Source of the DNA: an uncultured Fusobacterium sp. | GTDB lineage: Bacteria > Fusobacteriota > Fusobacteriia > Fusobacteriales > Fusobacteriaceae | Reading direction: 5' to 3' | Length of the DNA stretch: 11,544 nucleotides | NCBI GenBank assembly: GCA_900542625.1 | Contig: UQOH01000065.1 | Location: forward strand, 1 to 11,544 | Shown here: positions 8,121 through 11,544 of the stretch, piece by piece | Layout of the letters: each line of letters opens with the position of its first letter | Position numbering within the stretch: the stretch's first letter is position 1 | Translations under genes and position numbers: made by a program | The notes under the pieces: generated by a model | The model's input: the letters and a program-made list of their open reading frames with translations, nothing else | Told to the model about the DNA's origin: nothing | Databases searched by the model: none

Positions 8121-9551
8121 ATGGAAAGATACAGTGACAAATATAGTAAAATTTTAGCTGATTTAAATGCAGAGATATGGGATTATTCTGAACTTAAATT
8201 TGAAGAATTTAAATCGAGCCTTTCATTGCAGAAAGTATTAAAAGAGCAGGGATTTAAAATAGAAAGCGGAGTGGCTGAAATGGAAACAGCTTTTACTGCA
8301 TCAGCAGGAGAGGGATCTCCTGTTATAGGAATTCTGGCAGAGTTTGATGCTCTTTCAGGAATGAGCCAGAAAGCAGGAACAGCTGAGCCTGTGCCAAGAG
8401 AGGAAACACCAAACGGACATGGCTGCGGACACTGTCTTCTTGGAACAGCAGCTGTGGGAGCAGCTCTTCTTATAAGAGATTATCTGAAAGAAAATAATAA
8501 AAAAGGGACAGTTGTTCTTATAGGCTGTCCTGCAGAAGAGGGAGGCTCAGGGAAAGCCTATCTTGCAAGAGCGGGAGTTTTTGATAATTTAGATGCTGCT
8601 CTTACATGGCATCCTGCCGGAGGAAATGCTGTTATTACAGGTTCTTTTCAGGCTAACTGTCAGGCATATTTCAGATTTAAAGGAATTTCTTCCCATGCAG
8701 CAGCATCTCCTCATTTAGGAAGAAGTGCTTTAGATGCAGTGGAATTAATGAATGTTGGTGTTAACTATATGAGAGAACATATTGAGCCTACAGACAGAAT
8801 ACACTATGCTGTTACAGATACAGGAGGAATATCTCCAAATGTTGTTCAAAATCATGCTGAGGTTATTTATCTTATTCGTTCTGTAAATACAGAAAAAGTT
8901 AAAAAACTTTATGAAAGAGTATGTAAAACAGCACAAGGTGCTGCACTTATGACAGAAACACAGGTTGAAATAGTTTTTGACAAAGCATGTTCAAATGTTA
9001 TTTCAAACAGTATTCTTGAAGATGTACTTTATAAATCTATGAAAGAGATTTCTCTTCCTGAATATACAGAAGAGGAAATTAAATTTGCCAAAGCAATAAA
9101 AAATACTATTACAGATACTGATATAAACAGCGATCTTTCTCTTCTTGGAGTGAGAGGAATGAAGAAAAAAGAGCTTGTAGAGAGATACAAAGCAGGGGTT
9201 ATGTCTGATTTTGTTGTAGAGCATCAGCATCAGGAAATTGATATTCCGGGTTCTTCTGATGTGGGAGACTGCAGCCACACTGTACCTACAGCTCAGTTTA
9301 CCGGAGGATGTTTTGTTCCCGGAACTCCTGCCCACTCATGGCAGATGGTTTCTCAAGGAAAAGAGGGAACAGCTGTTAAAGGAATGCTTTATGCAGCTGA
9401 AGTTCTTGCAAAGGCAGCTGAAAAACTTATAGAAAATCCTGAAATTCTGAAAGCAGCAAAAGATGAATTTATTGCTGCAACAGATGGAGAAAAATATTCC
9501 TGCCCAATACCTCCGGAAGTTAAACCTAACATGAACGGGAAAAAGAACTAA
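8121..9551 (+). CDS. abgB: AbgB-like M20 amidohydrolase
   Basis: This 476-residue cytoplasmic metallo-hydrolase closely resembles E. coli AbgB (481 residues), one subunit of p-aminobenzoyl-glutamate hydrolase. Shared landmarks include NGHGCGH (98-104), CPAEEGGSGK (136-145), LTWHP (161-165), PHLGRSALDAV (197-207), GGISPNVVQ (235-243), GAALMTET (273-280), SDVGD (379-383) and GTPAHSWQMVSQG (401-413). Expected metal-site residues are present: Cys102, His104, Glu139/Glu140, His164 and His405. No signal peptide is visible. The ATG at 8121 has AAAGGA at 8109-8114, and the gene lies 38 nt after the symporter. In E. coli AbgB works with AbgA; no AbgA is present here, so this protein may act alone or with the next M20 protein. 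The substrate is probably an N-acyl amino acid or dipeptide, and p-aminobenzoyl-glutamate is only one candidate. Confidence 0.88.
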   Translation: MERYSDKYSKILADLNAEIWDYSELKFEEFKSSLSLQKVLKEQGFKIESGVAEMETAFTASAGEGSPVIGILAEFDALSGMSQKAGTAEPVPREETPNGHGCGHCLLGTAAVGAALLIRDYLKENNKKGTVVLIGCPAEEGGSGKAYLARAGVFDNLDAALTWHPAGGNAVITGSFQANCQAYFRFKGISSHAAASPHLGRSALDAVELMNVGVNYMREHIEPTDRIHYAVTDTGGISPNVVQNHAEVIYLIRSVNTEKVKKLYERVCKTAQGAALMTETQVEIVFDKACSNVISNSILEDVLYKSMKEISLPEYTEEEIKFAKAIKNTITDTDINSDLSLLGVRGMKKKELVERYKAGVMSDFVVEHQHQEIDIPGSSDVGDCSHTVPTAQFTGGCFVPGTPAHSWQMVSQGKEGTAVKGMLYAAEVLAKAAEKLIENPEILKAAKDEFIAATDGEKYSCPIPPEVKPNMNGKKN

Positions 9552-9572
9552 TTTTTTAAGGAGGATAGTGCT

Positions 9573-10739
9573 ATGAAAATCATAGAATCAGCTAAAAAAA
9601 TTCAGCCTTACTTACAGGAGATAAGAAGAGAGTTTCATAAACACCCTGAAATTTCCAATGAGGAAAAAAAGACTGCTGAAATTATAGCAGAAGAATTAAG
9701 AAAAATGGGAATTTCAGATATAAAAGAAAATGTAAACGGTCACGGAATTATAGCAGAAATTCATGGGGCAGGAGATGGGAAAATTGTTGCTCTTCGTGCT
9801 GATATGGACGCTCTTCAGATTAAAGAAGAAACAGGTCTTCCTTATAAATCTGAAAGCGATGGACTTATGCATGCCTGCGGACATGATGCTCACATGACTA
9901 TGGTTCTTGGAGCTGCCCGCCTTTTAAATGAAAGAAAAGATGAGCTTAAGGGAAATGTCCGTTTAATATTCCAGCCTGCTGAGGAGATTACTCCTATGGG
10001 AGGTTCAAGAGGAATGATTGCAGGAGGAGCACTTGATAATGTAGATGCTGTGTTCGGGCTGCATGTGTGGCCTGATCTTCCTTTAGGAAAAGTTGGGGTA
10101 AAAGCAGGACCTCTTATGGCTGCATCTGACCACTTTACAGTTACAATAAAAGGAAAACCAAGCCATGCTGCAAAACCAAATGAGGGAATAGATGCTCTTG
10201 TTGCAGGAGCACAATATGTATCTGCTATACAGACTATTGTAAGCAGAAATGCAGACCCGATGAAATCTATTGTTATTACAGTGGGAAAAATGAATGCAGG
10301 AACAAGATATAATATTGTTGCAGGAGAATGTGTTCTTGAGGGAACATGCAGAACTTTTGCACCTGAATTAAGAGATCTTGCAGAAGAGAGATTACAGATA
10401 GTTTTAGACGGAATATGCACTCTTTCAGGTTGTACAGGTGTGCTGAATTATGAAAGAGGTTACATGGCTGTTATTAACGAGCCTGAATCAGTTGAATATG
10501 TTTCTGAAACTGTAAAAAAACTTTTTGGAAATGATGCTGCAGTTTCTGTTGAACCTGCTATGACAGCTGAAGATTTTTCTTTCTATCTTGATAAAAAACC
10601 GGGAGCTTTTGCATGGATTGGAACAACAAAAGAGGGAGATACTGTTTATCCTCTTCACAACAGTCGTTACAGTCCTGATGAAGATGTACTTTGGAGAGGT
10701 GCAGCTTTAATGGCTGAGCTTGTTTTGGATTTTAAATAA
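9573..10739 (+). CDS. M20 N-acyl-amino-acid amidohydrolase (HipO/YxeP-like)
   Basis: This 388-residue protein is a normal-length member of the M20 amidohydrolase group that includes hippurate hydrolase and plant-type IAA-amino-acid hydrolases. It should hydrolyse the amide bond of an N-acylated amino acid in the cytoplasm. Motifs in order are REFHKHPE (19-26), LRADMDAL (74-81), MHACGHDAH (99-107), FQPAEE (133-138), GLHVWPD (162-168), KPSHAAKP (195-202) in the dimerisation/lid domain, AEDFSFYL (332-339) and PLHNSRY (360-366). Expected metal ligands Cys102, His104, Glu138, His164 and His362 are all present, so it looks active. The ATG at 9573 follows a very strong AAGGAGG (9558-9564). It is 21 nt downstream of the AbgB-like gene, so the two are co-transcribed. 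It lacks the extra N-terminal region of E. coli AbgA and is not an evident AbgA orthologue. Substrate is unknown; N-acetyl-diaminopimelate deacetylase is a less likely alternative given the context. Confidence 0.88.
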   Translation: MKIIESAKKIQPYLQEIRREFHKHPEISNEEKKTAEIIAEELRKMGISDIKENVNGHGIIAEIHGAGDGKIVALRADMDALQIKEETGLPYKSESDGLMHACGHDAHMTMVLGAARLLNERKDELKGNVRLIFQPAEEITPMGGSRGMIAGGALDNVDAVFGLHVWPDLPLGKVGVKAGPLMAASDHFTVTIKGKPSHAAKPNEGIDALVAGAQYVSAIQTIVSRNADPMKSIVITVGKMNAGTRYNIVAGECVLEGTCRTFAPELRDLAEERLQIVLDGICTLSGCTGVLNYERGYMAVINEPESVEYVSETVKKLFGNDAAVSVEPAMTAEDFSFYLDKKPGAFAWIGTTKEGDTVYPLHNSRYSPDEDVLWRGAALMAELVLDFK

Positions 10740-10758
10740 ACTATTTAGGAGTGATAAT

Positions 10759-11451
10759 ATGAAAACAATAGGATTTATTGGTGGAATGAGCTGGGAAAGT
10801 ACAGTTACTTATTACCAGATAGCCAATACAGTGGTAAAAGAAAAACTTGGCGGTCTTCATTCAGCAAAATGTTTTTTATACAGTGTTGATTTTGAAGAGA
10901 TAGAAAAATGTCAGGCTGAAGGAAACTGGGAGAAAAGTGCAGAAATTCTGGCAGAGGCTGCTGCAAACCTTGAAAAAGCAGGAGCAGATTTCATTGTTAT
11001 ATGCACAAATACAATGCACAAGGTAGCACCTCAGATACAGGAAAAAATAAACATTCCTATTCTTCATATAGCTGATGCAACAGCTGATGAACTTATAAAA
11101 AACGGTATTAAAAAAATAGCTCTTCTTGGAACAAAATATACAATGGAGCAGGATTTCTATAAGGCAAAACTTATTGAAAAAGGGCTTCAAGTAATTATCC
11201 CTGATGATGAGGACAGAGTTACAGTAAACGATACTATTTATCATGAACTTTGCCTTGGAATAATTTCTGAAACTTCCAAAAAGAAATTTCTGGATATAAT
11301 TCAGAAAATGAAAGAAAAAGGAGCAGAAGGAGTAATTCTTGGCTGTACAGAGATAGGGCTTCTGGTAAAACAAGCTGATACAGATGTAATGCTTTTTGAT
11401 ACAACTCTTATTCATGGAGAAAGAGCAGCTCTAAAAGCTATATCAGAATAA
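10759..11451 (+). CDS. ygeA: YgeA-like aspartate/glutamate-family amino-acid racemase
   Basis: This 230-residue cofactor-independent racemase matches E. coli YgeA in length and along its whole sequence. Examples are GGMSWEST (8-15), GGLHSAK (31-37), CTNTMHKVA (82-90), LHIADAT (102-108), ALLGT.YTMEQDFY (121-134) and GCTEIGLLV (195-203). Catalytic thiols expected in this family are at Cys82 and Cys196; racemisation uses one cysteine on each face of the alpha carbon. YgeA has broad amino-acid specificity. I placed the start at the ATG at 10759 because AGGAG lies at 10747-10751 with 7 nt spacing and the family starts MKTIG. An in-frame TTG at 10720 would add 13 residues but overlaps the preceding gene. 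It lies 19 nt after the M20 gene and is last in the operon. Likely job: interconverting D and L forms of the released amino acid. Confidence 0.9.
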   Translation: MKTIGFIGGMSWESTVTYYQIANTVVKEKLGGLHSAKCFLYSVDFEEIEKCQAEGNWEKSAEILAEAAANLEKAGADFIVICTNTMHKVAPQIQEKINIPILHIADATADELIKNGIKKIALLGTKYTMEQDFYKAKLIEKGLQVIIPDDEDRVTVNDTIYHELCLGIISETSKKKFLDIIQKMKEKGAEGVILGCTEIGLLVKQADTDVMLFDTTLIHGERAALKAISE

Positions 11452-11455
11452 ATAT

Positions 11456-11500
11456 AAAGAGGTAAACTATTTCAGTTTACCTCTTTTGTTTTTTTTATTT
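11456..11500 (+). terminator. Intrinsic terminator of the operon
   Basis: AAAGAGGTAAACT (11456-11468) and AGTTTACCTCTTT (11474-11486) form a perfect 13-bp stem with a 5-nt loop, followed by TTTGTTTTTTTT. It begins 4 nt after the racemase stop codon and ends the four-gene unit. The left side has no long A tract, so it acts mainly on rightward transcription. Confidence 0.93.
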
Positions 11501-11519
11501 ATTAGGAAAGTATAGAATT

Positions 11520-11525
11520 TTGACT
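11520..11525 (+). promoter_or_regulatory. Possible -35 of a promoter continuing past the window
   Basis: TTGACT at 11520-11525 lies just past the terminator. A -10 at 17 nt spacing would start at 11543, and only its first two bases (TT) are in the window, so this cannot be confirmed. Confidence 0.2.
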
Positions 11526-11544
11526 TATAAAAAATAAGAAAGTT

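Noticed and set aside
9573..10739. Calling the second M20 gene abgA
   Set aside because: It is about 50 residues shorter than E. coli AbgA, lacks that protein's extra N-terminal region, and its motifs fit the hippurate hydrolase/YxeP group better.
10720..10758. A TTG start giving the racemase 13 more residues
   Set aside because: It overlaps the M20 coding end, lacks a ribosome site, and the family begins at MKTIG, where AGGAG precedes the ATG at 10759.
9890..11415. Leftward open frames of 176 and 179 codons opposite the second M20 gene and the racemase
   Set aside because: Both real genes are on the plus strand with intact family motifs; the antisense products show no recognisable domain and the second is Cys/Phe/Tyr-rich in the manner of antisense translations.

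Overview
The window is AT-rich, Gram-negative-type DNA. It encodes a very large trimeric autotransporter adhesin and a clostridial-looking amino-acid catabolic operon with strong AGGAGG-type ribosome sites. Low G+C, a YadA-type outer-membrane adhesin and an ESS-family glutamate/Na+ symporter together with M20 amidohydrolases point to an amino-acid-fermenting fusobacterium (Fusobacterium or a relative). This is an inference from gene content and base composition, not from a marker gene.

Left edge (1-503): the first 32 codons of a leftward gene for an exported protein, then a roughly 400-base AT-only divergent intergenic region. That region carries a leftward extended -10 and a clear rightward promoter (TTGATT-N17-TATAAT). 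The rightward promoter should start a leader of about 160 nt that begins with a 10-12 bp hairpin.

Adhesin (504-6371): a 1955-residue type Vc secretion protein. In order it has an extended signal peptide, a YadA-like beta-roll head interrupted by two non-head inserts, a neck, a long stalk, and a C-terminal YadA anchor. The stalk contains repeated necks, two IxxNTxx-type coiled coils, an FGG-like domain and an almost identical duplicated module. A 210-base imperfect palindrome (6401-6610) follows and probably ends transcription.

Operon (6633-11500): promoter TTGCAA-N17-TATAAT with an extended -10, then four closely spaced genes (gaps 38, 21 and 19 nt): a GltS-family symporter, an AbgB-like M20 amidohydrolase, a HipO/YxeP-like M20 amidohydrolase and a YgeA-like amino-acid racemase. 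A textbook intrinsic terminator closes it. A coherent reading is uptake of a glutamate-like or N-acylated amino acid or dipeptide, hydrolytic release of the amino acid, and racemisation so that both enantiomers can enter catabolism. It resembles E. coli abgABT in logic, but AbgA and AbgT are not there. The substrate cannot be read from sequence.
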